From Acidobacteriota bacterium (lineage in GTDB: Bacteria; Acidobacteriota; UBA6911), in the NCBI GenBank assembly GCA_023265215.1, contig JAHFUH010000289.1, forward strand, positions 1-7,004: a stretch of DNA of 7,004 nt, written 5' to 3'. The position numbers and the translations under genes are program-made. Under the pieces are notes generated by a model. That model searched no databases. It saw only the letters and a list, made by a program, of their open reading frames with translations, and was not told the DNA's origin. This document shows, one piece after another, positions 1 through 6,288 of this stretch (the first letter of the stretch is position 1; every line of letters begins with the position of its first letter).

Positions 1-1206
1 AAAATGCTTATTCCCAAGCACACGAGCGACCCGCAACAACGCGAAAGGCTGAGAAGGGAAGCCCGTGCTGCCGCCAGATTTTCTCATCCGGGCATTGCTA
101 CGGTGTATTCTCTGGAAGAATTCAACGACACACTTTATATCGTTTCTGAATATGTAGCCGGCAAAACGCTCTTGGAACTAATGAGCGAAGGGCCGCTCGC
201 GATAAAAACTCTCCTGGATGCGGGGGGCCAAATCGCGCGCGCTCTCCAGGCGGCACACGAGCAGGGAATCGTTCACCGCGACCTTAAGCCTGAAAATGTG
301 GTGCGGACGGAATCGGGAGTGATAAAAATTCTAGATTTCGGCCTGGCTCGATTCGAGAGCAGGAATGGCGCTGGGCCGGATCCAAGGCTCACACGCTCTG
401 GCATGTTTTTGGGCACTCCGGCGTATGCATCGCCTGAACAGCTGTTGGGTTCGGAAGTGGACTTTCGCACTGATTTATTCTCTTTCGGTGTGCTGCTGTA
501 TGAAATGGCAACAGGCAAGCATCCGTTTGGGGCCGTAATCTCGTTGACGACCATCGCCCGCATTCTCGAAGCGGATGTTGCTGCCTTTGCTCAGGTTGAT
601 CCTTCGCTGCCTGAAGATCTTGACAGAATAGTCCGGCGCTGCCTTAGGAAGAATGCTGCGGATCGTTATGGCAGCACGCGCGACCTTGTGTTTGATCTTG
701 AACAGGTCCTCGTGTCTTATGCGGGCGACTCTCCTCAATTAAAAGCCGGTCCTGCCGTTTCCGGTTCACACCGGGAGAGCAAACTCAGCACGCTTTGGTG
801 GTGGCAGTTTCACCAGGCATGCGCCGGGTTTGGATATTATGGAATGATTTATCCTTTGTGGCGCGTCAAGCAGTGGCTGGGGGGAGTGGAGGGATCTTTG
901 GTTTTTTTTCCAGCCCTGGTCGCCGTTGGAGTTGCGGCGAACCTTCGGCTGCATCTTTGGTTCACGTCGAGCTTTTATCAGTCCGAGCTTGCCAGCCAGC
1001 GCCAAAAGGTTTCAGGCTGGATCCGGGGAGCGGACTGCCTGTTTGTACTCGTATTGGCTGCCACGGCTATTAGAATCCATACCATTCATGCCATCATCGC
1101 AACGCTGCTGATGTCGGTTTCAATAGGCGCTCTTGTTGCCTTCTCTCTGATAGAGCCAACCACAACCAAGGCGGCGCTGGATAAGTCTGGTTCTGATTTA
1201 CATTAG
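1..1206 (+). CDS. Serine/threonine protein kinase with C-terminal membrane module (5' partial)
   Basis: Hanks-type (PknB-like) Ser/Thr kinase that phosphorylates unknown protein targets from the inner face of the membrane. The gene enters from the left edge. Its first codon, AAA, followed by Met-Leu, fits the VAIK catalytic lysine, so only the Gly-rich loop and a short N-terminus should be missing; the ATG at 4 is not a start. Numbering from that lysine, visible marks are the alpha-C glutamate (E20), the catalytic loop HRDLKPEN (D94), the metal-binding DFG (D112), an SPE version of the APE motif (144-146) and the conserved RRCLRK helix near 212. All catalytic residues visible here are present, so it should be active. 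The kinase fold ends near 240. A linker is followed by an aromatic segment (about 266-290) and hydrophobic segments near 299-315, 344-359 and 362-386. No PASTA, TPR or WD40 sensor domain follows. A similar tail is recalled from acidobacterial kinases, without a known function. No T-rich terminator follows; the hairpin array begins 8 nt after the stop. Confidence 0.93.
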   Translation, partial: KMLIPKHTSDPQQRERLRREARAAARFSHPGIATVYSLEEFNDTLYIVSEYVAGKTLLELMSEGPLAIKTLLDAGGQIARALQAAHEQGIVHRDLKPENVVRTESGVIKILDFGLARFESRNGAGPDPRLTRSGMFLGTPAYASPEQLLGSEVDFRTDLFSFGVLLYEMATGKHPFGAVISLTTIARILEADVAAFAQVDPSLPEDLDRIVRRCLRKNAADRYGSTRDLVFDLEQVLVSYAGDSPQLKAGPAVSGSHRESKLSTLWWWQFHQACAGFGYYGMIYPLWRVKQWLGGVEGSLVFFPALVAVGVAANLRLHLWFTSSFYQSELASQRQKVSGWIRGADCLFVLVLAATAIRIHTIHAIIATLLMSVSIGALVAFSLIEPTTTKAALDKSGSDLH

Positions 1207-1213
1207 GGTAAAC

Positions 1214-1360
1214 CGCCTCTGATGGCGTTACGAAAAGGTCAGCCGTCCCTACGGGACTTGCCTTTGAATGCATCCAGAATCCCGGCACTGAAGTGCCGGA
1301 CTATTAGCATGGCGTCCCTACCGGACACAACATGGCTATTAGCTTGCCCCATACTGGGGC
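1214..1360. repeat. Regularly spaced array of five short hairpins (REP-like dispersed repeat, inferred)
   Basis: Five inverted repeats sit in a row. They are CGCC/GGCG (1214-1227), GTCCC-TAC-GGGAC (1245-1257), CCGGCACT-GA-AGTGCCGG (1282-1299), a one-mismatch copy of the second, GTCCC-TAC-CGGAC (1314-1326), and GCCCC-ATACT-GGGGC (1346-1360). Starts are 31, 37, 32 and 32 nt apart. The octamer CTATTAGC occurs at 1301-1308 and 1336-1343, just ahead of the last two hairpins and exactly 35 nt apart, so part of this is a degenerate tandem unit. None is followed by a T-run, so they do not look like ordinary intrinsic terminators. Elements of this style (palindromic cores joined by 'CTATT'-like linkers) resemble dispersed intergenic repeats I recall from Acidobacteria and similar genomes; that comparison is from memory. 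The hairpins are seen directly, and the repeat-family assignment is inference. Confidence 0.7.
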
Positions 1361-1469
1361 TCCCTCAAACCACCCGATCTGCATGTTGTAACTGATTCAC
1401 AATGAACCATTAGTTTTAGCTATAAGCCCTAAGGCTCAGAGTTGGACACGGATTCCGCGGATCGGCTTT
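1361..1469. other. Remainder of gene-free gap between kinase and START-like gene
   Basis: Rest of the 263-nt gap at 1207-1469, between two genes that end towards each other. It holds a weak 4-bp hairpin (AGCC-CTAA-GGCT, 1425-1436) and a near-palindrome around CCGCGG just past the minus-strand stop. Neither has the T-run of a terminator on either strand. No coding potential, tRNA or promoter is evident. Confidence 0.5.
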
Positions 1470-2309
1470 TTAGGGATCGAGGTGAATGCTGGCTGACTGC
1501 TGAATGCTTTTCGCCATACGAGTGCGAAATGATTGAAGCGTTCGCTGCATAGATTCGCGCGCCACACTATTGATTATGGGATTTACTATCCAAGACACGA
1601 CCGGTGGGACCGATCGGCTAAGCGTCATCGACTCGCATTCCACAATCACACCTCCGTCAACCTGTTCATATCGCCAATAGGAATTTATTTTCCACAAGAA
1701 ACCGCTGTCGTGCCCTTCAGGCTTTTCTCGTTCACCCTTCTCTATCTCCCTGATTTTAGTGGCTACGCTGCTGCTCCAGGCTTTTGAATCGGAGCATTTT
1801 AAGTACCGGATGAGATGCTCGGTGTTATACACAACGGTGACTATTTTTGAGCGCTGTAGTTTGAGATACAGGCGAAATTGCCCGGGCTTCTTGTCCAGGA
1901 CTCGCGAATCCATGACATCCTCTTGTTTCACATTTTCAGCAGTCGGATTTTCCACTCTGGAGAGCACGGAATCCAGGCTTACTCCGGGCATGAAAACGAC
2001 TCCCCGCCAGTGGTGAATCATCCCATCCGGGATATCCTTCCTGTCATCCGCTGAGACTTTCTCTATCAAGATGTTTCCTGAGAGAAGGGCCTGGCGATCG
2101 TGCGCAGCTTTCGATGCAACCTGAAAATCCAGTGAAAGGAAATTTTCTTTAGAAGACAATTCGTCGGATATGCGCTTTTCGGTTGCCTTCACATAGTCCG
2201 ACCACGCCTTCAAGGTTTCCGGATGCAATTCAGCGGCATTTGCTGCAGAAGATTCGTATAGAAGCAATGCCGCAGAAATACAAAGAGTGATGAAACATAT
2301 CTTAGCCAT
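1470..2309 (-). CDS. Secreted START/SRPBCC-like hypothetical protein
   Basis: 279-residue exported protein of unknown function. The N-terminus (MAK, a hydrophobic stretch at residues 4-18, then Ala-Asn-Ala at 23-25) is a classic Sec signal peptide with probable cleavage after residue 25. There is no lipobox cysteine and no second strong membrane segment, so a soluble periplasmic or exported protein is expected. After a helical stretch (about 27-75), the remaining ~200 residues look like a START/SRPBCC lipid-binding-type fold. Suggestive marks are W101-R102 in a strand-like segment, YWRY (211-214), DGG (218-220), ECE (224-226), and the ending P235...W240...P244...RES (251-253) that leads into a C-terminal helix. 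That family call is from memory of similar proteins and is not proven. An AGGAGGGA ribosome site (2313-2320) precedes the ATG. It is the last gene of a minus-strand operon, 18 nt after gtrA. A lipid-ligand role would suit that context but is inference. Confidence 0.8.
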   Translation of the reverse strand: MAKICFITLCISAALLLYESSAANAAELHPETLKAWSDYVKATEKRISDELSSKENFLSLDFQVASKAAHDRQALLSGNILIEKVSADDRKDIPDGMIHHWRGVVFMPGVSLDSVLSRVENPTAENVKQEDVMDSRVLDKKPGQFRLYLKLQRSKIVTVVYNTEHLIRYLKCSDSKAWSSSVATKIREIEKGEREKPEGHDSGFLWKINSYWRYEQVDGGVIVECESMTLSRSVPPVVSWIVNPIINSVARESMQRTLQSFRTRMAKSIQQSASIHLDP

Positions 2310-2327
2310 TTTTCCCTCCTGCAGATT

Positions 2328-2753
2328 TCAATATTTTTCAGAGCGATAAACAACAAGATCTCCCGCAAGAAAATTTAAAATTGAGCATGATGCTATTGCC
2401 AATGCATTGGCTGGAAGGTACCCCCATTTCAGTACCTCCATCAAAAGTCTCATCAATGCGATGTTGCCGGCTAAAGACAAAGCGCCGTTGGCAAGATGGA
2501 AATAGAGAAGCCTGCGCCAAAATGCCCCATGGGATCCTTTTGTGCGGTCTGCCCAGGTCCAGTTCTCGTGCAAGAAGAAATTATTGAGAACAGCCGCCTC
2601 CACGGCCAATGCCGTGGCCGGCAAGTAATGCATTTTGAATCCGGAAACGAGCAGCATTAGTACGCTCATCTGGACGATGATTCCGATCGCGCCAACGGAG
2701 CAGAACAGAACCCAACGTCTTAGAATGGAGGGCGCCGGTGATGGATTTAGCAT
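2328..2753 (-). CDS. GtrA-family membrane protein
   Basis: Small integral membrane protein (141 aa, four hydrophobic segments near residues 14-36, 43-61, 82-105 and 112-136) of the GtrA family. Known relatives help flip or deliver polyprenyl-phosphate-linked sugars for modification of O-antigen, teichoic acid or arabinogalactan. Family marks include the LPA-x-ALA helix, the N-N-F-F-L motif (57-61) and the aromatic W-T-W (65-67) at the loop. The two halves are visibly duplicated: RR...F...LM.LL...YLPA.ALA...NF occurs at about 12-59 and again at 80-128. A longer ORF starts at 2774, but that ATG has no ribosome site. The ATG at 2751-2753 has GAGGGAG six bases upstream and gives a normal family length, so it was chosen. 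It overlaps the end of the upstream phosphatidyltransferase gene by 7 nt, implying translational coupling. The lipid-sugar substrate is unknown, and no glycosyltransferase follows it directly in this operon. Confidence 0.88.
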   Translation of the reverse strand: MLNPSPAPSILRRWVLFCSVGAIGIIVQMSVLMLLVSGFKMHYLPATALAVEAAVLNNFFLHENWTWADRTKGSHGAFWRRLLYFHLANGALSLAGNIALMRLLMEVLKWGYLPANALAIASCSILNFLAGDLVVYRSEKY

Positions 2754-3463
2754 GCCTTTCTCCCTCGGATGCATATGAGATTATTCGCAGTTTCCAGCGG
2801 TTCTGCCTGGTAAAGGGATCGAGCATTTCGCAATGCCGAATAAACCAGGGCTGACATGAGTCCTGCGATCGATACGATTCCTCCGACATCAAAAAGCAAA
2901 TATGGGCCTTTGCCACCTATATGAACCCAAGGACTATGAAGAAGATGGAGAGTTCCTGCTGCAAGAACAATTCGCAATTCGGTTGGGCCGATGTGAAAAC
3001 AGGAAAGCCGGAATATTTGCTGGACGTGGGTTGCCAGGAATACCTCGGCTTCAACGAGCGCAAAAGCAGAGAGCAGAGTCACTGCAATTAATGGGCTCAT
3101 GAACCCGGAGCACGCCAGTCCGCCCAAAAGAGCCGCTGTTCCGATAAGATCGATTACGTGGTCGACATAATACCCGTATCGAGGCCTCTGGCAGTTGCGA
3201 AAACGGGCCAGGGTTCCATCCAGGCTATCTCCCAGCCAGTTCAATGCCAGTGATAACACAACGACCCAAAGCGATAATTTGTTCCAACGGGCTGTCCAGT
3301 AGCAGACGCCTGCAGCCAGCATGGACACAAGCCCGAGAATTGTCAGATGATCCGAGTTGATCCAGTGAGGGGTTCTGCGAACCAGCCAAAGAAGCGCCTT
3401 TTTCTCGGGGTTTGCCAGTAATCCACCATATTCTCGAACATGCAGTTTCACGTCGTCGCTCAT
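2747..3463 (-). CDS. CDP-alcohol phosphatidyltransferase family protein
   Basis: Integral membrane enzyme (238 aa) of the CDP-alcohol phosphatidyltransferase family, which transfers a phosphatidyl or similar group from a CDP-linked donor to an alcohol with release of CMP. The metal- and CDP-binding signature is complete: D79-x2-D82-G83-x2-A86-R87, nine residues, G97-x3-D101-x3-D105. About six hydrophobic segments surround it, and the N-terminal ~25 residues are soluble. The sequence does not reveal the acceptor alcohol, and naming it PgsA, PssA or an inositol enzyme would be unsupported. Similar proteins are remembered from Acidobacteria only as family members. An in-frame ATG lies upstream at 3505, but the ATG at 3461-3463 has AAAGGAGA eight bases before it and was chosen. 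It is the first gene of the minus-strand operon and is divergent from pgm. Its last codons overlap the gtrA start (ATGCTAA). Confidence 0.92.
   Translation of the reverse strand: MSDDVKLHVREYGGLLANPEKKALLWLVRRTPHWINSDHLTILGLVSMLAAGVCYWTARWNKLSLWVVVLSLALNWLGDSLDGTLARFRNCQRPRYGYYVDHVIDLIGTAALLGGLACSGFMSPLIAVTLLSAFALVEAEVFLATHVQQIFRLSCFHIGPTELRIVLAAGTLHLLHSPWVHIGGKGPYLLFDVGGIVSIAGLMSALVYSALRNARSLYQAEPLETANNLICIRGRKAC
2760..2766 (-). promoter_or_regulatory. Ribosome binding site deciding the gtrA start
   Basis: Read on the minus strand this is GAGGGAG, six bases before the ATG at 2753-2751. It lies inside the last codons of the phosphatidyltransferase gene. The alternative ATG at 2774 has only AT-rich sequence without a purine tract ahead of it. 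Confidence 0.6.
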
Positions 3464-3607
3464 GATTAAATCTCCTTTCAATCTGTTATGCGCAATCGGA
3501 GGCAAATTCGGATCAAAGGATCAGAATAAAGTTGGAGAGTGGGATGTGATGGGTTTTAGGTTATTATTTGACTGGGAGCCTGTCCGAGTATTAGGAGGCA
3601 TTAAAAC
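3464..3607. promoter_or_regulatory. Divergent intergenic region with presumed promoters for pgm and the phosphatidyltransferase operon
   Basis: A 144-nt gap between two genes transcribed away from each other must carry at least one promoter for each direction. Towards pgm, TATTAT (3562-3567) is a 5/6 match to a -10 box, but no good -35 lies at proper distance; a strong AGGAGG (3593-3598) sits nine bases before the pgm ATG. On the minus strand only weak boxes were seen. A short direct repeat, GGATCA (3510-3515 and 3518-3523, period 8), could be a protein site or chance. Confidence 0.4.
3471..3479 (-). promoter_or_regulatory. Ribosome binding site deciding the phosphatidyltransferase start
   Basis: Minus-strand GAAAGGAGA with about seven bases to the ATG at 3463-3461. 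It sits inside the extended reading frame that starts at 3505, which argues that the 14 extra residues are not translated. Confidence 0.7.
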
Positions 3608-5257
3608 ATGATCCATGCAGCTTCACGAACCATAGATACGAAACCTTATTCCGACCAGAGGCCGGGCACATCGGGTCTGCGTAAAAAGACCCGCATTTTT
3701 CTCCAGCCCAACTATATTGAGAATTTTGTGCAATCGGTTTTCGATACGCTGCGCGAAACCGGCATTCAGGATTTTTCCAGGGAGATGCTGGTTTTAGGAG
3801 GGGATGGTCGTTTTTACAATCGTGCGGCAATTCAAATCATCCTCAAAATTGCTGCTGGAAATGGTTTCGAACAGATATTGGTGGGGCGTGGCGGACTTGT
3901 TTCAACTCCTGCAATGTCGGCCATAATCCGCAGACGTTCGGCTCTCGGTGGCATTTTGCTTACGGCAAGTCACAATCCCGGCGGAATCGAGGCGGATTTT
4001 GGCATCAAATACAATATTCAAAACGGTGGTCCTGCGCCCGAATCATTTACGGAAAGAATTTTTGCCAAATCGCGCGAGATTAACCGGTTTTATTCCCTGG
4101 ATTTTCCCGATATCGACATTGATCGGGAGGGTTCCGTGTCCGTCGGAGGATCGCAGATCTCTGTGATTAATCCCCTGGAGGATTATATCAGCGTTATGAG
4201 CAGGATCTTCGACTTCAACAACATGAGCGAGCTTTTCCAAAGGGGATTTCGGCTGGTGTTTGACGCGATGCATGGCATCACCGGAATATATGCGCGGGAG
4301 ATCATTGAAAAAAAACTCGGCGCTTCGCCTGGGACTGTGATACGGGGAAACGCGCTGGTGGATTTTGGCGGATTGCATCCTGATCCAAACCAGGTTCATG
4401 CTGCGAATCTTGTTCGAATGATGTCTTCCAGTAGCGCGCCGGATATGGGCGCCGCCTGCGATGGGGACGGCGACCGGAACATGATCCTGGGGCGCAATTT
4501 ATTTGTTAGCCCGGGAGATTCGCTGGCAATTATTGCTCAACATGCAAGTGAATGTATTCCCGGCTACGGCGCAGGACTGGCGGGAGTGGCGCGGTCCATG
4601 CCCACCAGCACGGCGATCGACCGTGTAGCTGCAGAATCAGGGACTCCGTGCTACGAAACTCCCACAGGCTGGAAATTTTTCGGAAACCTGATGGATGACG
4701 GGAGATGCACGATTTGTGGCGAAGAGAGTTTCGGAACAGGCTCGGACCATATTCGGGAAAAGGACGGTGTCTGGGCTGTTTTGTCATGGCTGGCAATCCT
4801 GGCAGCCCGGCGTCGCTCTATTGAGGAGCTTGTTAAAGGGCATTGGCAAGCATATGGCCGCAGCTATTTTCAACGCCATGATTATGAGGGGCTGGAATCC
4901 CGTGCTGCTAATGAGGTGATTGATGAACTGCGTGCAAAACTGAGTTCTTTGCCCGGAAGCGTACTAGCCGGCGGAAAGATAATCGCTGCGGATGATTTCC
5001 AATACACGGATCCTGTCGACGGCAGCGTCAGCTCCCAGCAGGGGATCCGGATTATTCTGAATGACGGATCGCGAATCATCGGCCGGCTTTCAGGCACTGG
5101 TACTGTTGGCGCCACATTGCGCATGTATTACGAGAGAGTCCTGAACCGGGGAGATGAGCCTATTCAGAAAATGCTGAAACCTTTGATTGAAAGCTCCTGT
5201 GAATATTTTCAAATCCGTTCGCGCCTGAATCGCGAGCAGCCAACTGTAATCACATGA
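3608..5257 (+). CDS. pgm: Alpha-D-phosphoglucomutase (PGM1 type)
   Basis: Cytoplasmic enzyme (549 aa) that interconverts glucose-1-phosphate and glucose-6-phosphate (EC 5.4.2.2) through a phosphoserine and glucose-1,6-bisphosphate. It joins central carbon flow to glycogen and NDP-sugar synthesis. All four domain signatures are intact: the N-terminal QRPGTSGLRKK (17-27), the active-site serine in TASHNPGG (S121), the magnesium loop DGDGDR (285-290), the sugar-binding loop GEESFG (371-376), and the C-terminal phosphate-binding SGTGT (495-499). The RPGTSGLRKK and GEESFGTGSDH motifs place it with the PGM1/Agrobacterium-type enzymes and not with ManB/PMM-like ones. Its length is normal for that group. 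The start is supported by AGGAGG nine bases upstream. It is divergent from the phosphatidyltransferase operon. The downstream trxB gene has its own promoter, so pgm may be a single-gene transcript. No missing residues or frame breaks were seen. Confidence 0.97.
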   Translation: MIHAASRTIDTKPYSDQRPGTSGLRKKTRIFLQPNYIENFVQSVFDTLRETGIQDFSREMLVLGGDGRFYNRAAIQIILKIAAGNGFEQILVGRGGLVSTPAMSAIIRRRSALGGILLTASHNPGGIEADFGIKYNIQNGGPAPESFTERIFAKSREINRFYSLDFPDIDIDREGSVSVGGSQISVINPLEDYISVMSRIFDFNNMSELFQRGFRLVFDAMHGITGIYAREIIEKKLGASPGTVIRGNALVDFGGLHPDPNQVHAANLVRMMSSSSAPDMGAACDGDGDRNMILGRNLFVSPGDSLAIIAQHASECIPGYGAGLAGVARSMPTSTAIDRVAAESGTPCYETPTGWKFFGNLMDDGRCTICGEESFGTGSDHIREKDGVWAVLSWLAILAARRRSIEELVKGHWQAYGRSYFQRHDYEGLESRAANEVIDELRAKLSSLPGSVLAGGKIIAADDFQYTDPVDGSVSSQQGIRIILNDGSRIIGRLSGTGTVGATLRMYYERVLNRGDEPIQKMLKPLIESSCEYFQIRSRLNREQPTVIT

Positions 5258-5290
5258 AGCTGAGGGATACATTCCGCTTCAAAATTGTTT
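5255..5290 (+). terminator. Possible weak intrinsic terminator after pgm
   Basis: TGAAGC (5255-5260, including the pgm stop codon) pairs with GCTTCA (5276-5281). Inside it, GGA (5265-5267) can pair with TCC (5273-5275) around a TACAT loop, leaving a four-base bulge. It is followed by AAATTGTTT, T-rich but not a clean run. The stem is modest and overlaps the presumed -35 of trxB, so this is a tentative call. Confidence 0.3.
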
Positions 5291-5305
5291 CGATTCGCCT
5301 ATAAT
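5278..5305 (+). promoter_or_regulatory. Candidate sigma70-type promoter of trxB
   Basis: A perfect TATAAT (5300-5305) has TTCAAA (5278-5283, 4/6 to TTGACA) 16 bases upstream. Transcription would begin near 5311-5313, giving a leader of about 23 nt to the ATG at 5335. That makes the in-frame TTG at 5308 unusable, because it lies at or before the start site. The -10 box is seen directly; activity is inferred. Confidence 0.55.
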
Positions 5306-5334
5306 CTTTGTGTTTTTGGGTCCAATTAATTGTG

Positions 5335-6288
5335 ATGGGTAAGGATATGCATAATGTGATCATCATCGGGTCCGGGCCTGCGGGATATACCGCAGCAATC
5401 TACGCAGCGCGCGCTAACCTTTCACCCGTTCTCTTTGCCTCTGAGCCAAAAGGGCAGCAAATGCCGGGAGGACAACTCATGTTAACCGGGGAAGTCGAAA
5501 ATTTCCCCGGATTCCCCGCTGGAATAAGCGGGCCTGAGCTGATGGAGTTAATGCTGAAGCAGGCGCAGCGGTTTGGGACGAAAATGATCGACGAAGACGT
5601 GGAAGAGGTGGATTTCAGTCCGGGCGGGCCCTTCAAGGTTCGGTCGAGCTCAGGATGGCACGAATCCCGCTCCGTGATTATAGCCACCGGCGCGGCTGCC
5701 AAATGGCTTCAGCTTCCGGATGAATCTAAATTCCGGAGCCGGGGGATATCGGCTTGTGCGGTTTGTGACGGACTATTTTTCCGGAACCAGGAAGTCTTTG
5801 TCGTAGGCGGTGGAGACACTGCCGTTGAAGAGGCTCTTACGCTGGCCCATCACGCATCGAAAGTCACAATTGTCCACAGACGGGATTCTTTGCGAGCCAG
5901 CAAGATAATGCAGAGCAGGGCCAGGGAAAATCCAAAAATCGATTTTCTCTGGAATACCGTCATAACGGGATATGTGGGAGAAGATGTTCTGAAGGGAGTG
6001 GAACTCAAAGACGTCTCAAGCGGCAGAAAATGGGTGCAGCATGTTTCCGGCGTTTTTGTGGCTATCGGCCATCACCCGAATACGGAATTCCTCCGCGAAG
6101 TCATCGAACTTGATGAGCAGGGTTATATTGCGGCTCGTAATGGTGTGGAAACCAGCATGGAGGGCGTGTTTGCCGCGGGCGATGTGCATGACAGATACTT
6201 TCGCCAGGCTATTACCGCCTCCGGGTTCGGATGCATGGCCGCACTCAGGGCTGAGCGCTGGCTTGAATTGAATCCTCAGAAGGCATAG
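5335..6288 (+). CDS. trxB: Thioredoxin-disulfide reductase
   Basis: FAD-dependent cytoplasmic enzyme (317 aa, EC 1.8.1.9) that passes electrons from NADPH to thioredoxin. The order of parts is that of low-molecular-weight TrxB: FAD-binding GSGPAG (12-17), redox-active CAVC (C141 and C144, the usual CATC with Val for Thr), NADPH-binding GGGDTA (158-163), HRRDSLR (181-187, which binds the NADPH 2'-phosphate), and the C-terminal FAD motif AAGD (G282, D283). The HRRxxxR motif argues for NADPH use over a ferredoxin-type or NADPH-independent variant. The start at 5335 gives an N-terminus like that of E. coli TrxB. ATG 5347 is an alternative with TAAGGA too close before it, and TTG 5308 is excluded by the TATAAT box. 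Its TAG stop overlaps the GTG of the next gene by one base. No thioredoxin gene is in the window. Confidence 0.96.
   Translation: MGKDMHNVIIIGSGPAGYTAAIYAARANLSPVLFASEPKGQQMPGGQLMLTGEVENFPGFPAGISGPELMELMLKQAQRFGTKMIDEDVEEVDFSPGGPFKVRSSSGWHESRSVIIATGAAAKWLQLPDESKFRSRGISACAVCDGLFFRNQEVFVVGGGDTAVEEALTLAHHASKVTIVHRRDSLRASKIMQSRARENPKIDFLWNTVITGYVGEDVLKGVELKDVSSGRKWVQHVSGVFVAIGHHPNTEFLREVIELDEQGYIAARNGVETSMEGVFAAGDVHDRYFRQAITASGFGCMAALRAERWLELNPQKA

Noticed and set aside
273..563. Open frame of 96 aa on the minus strand inside the kinase gene
   Set aside because: It lies opposite intact catalytic motifs, has no ribosome site and no recognisable family; it is a shadow of the real gene.
1214..1360. 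CRISPR array
   Set aside because: The units are short palindromes of different sequence, without identical repeats of 23-40 nt or unique spacers, and no cas gene is nearby.
1282..1360. Intrinsic terminators for the kinase gene
   Set aside because: Good stems exist but none is followed by a T-run on the plus strand, nor on the minus strand for the convergent gene.
3568..3590. TTGACT as a -35 box for pgm
   Set aside because: A -10 at normal spacing would fall on the AGGAGG ribosome site and start transcription past it.
4043..4399. Open frame of 118 aa on the minus strand inside pgm
   Set aside because: It is antisense to a fully conserved enzyme, with no recognisable domain or start signal.
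5308..5334. TTG start extending TrxB by nine residues
   Set aside because: It sits only three bases after a perfect TATAAT, at or before the expected transcription start, and the added residues are unlike TrxB N-termini.
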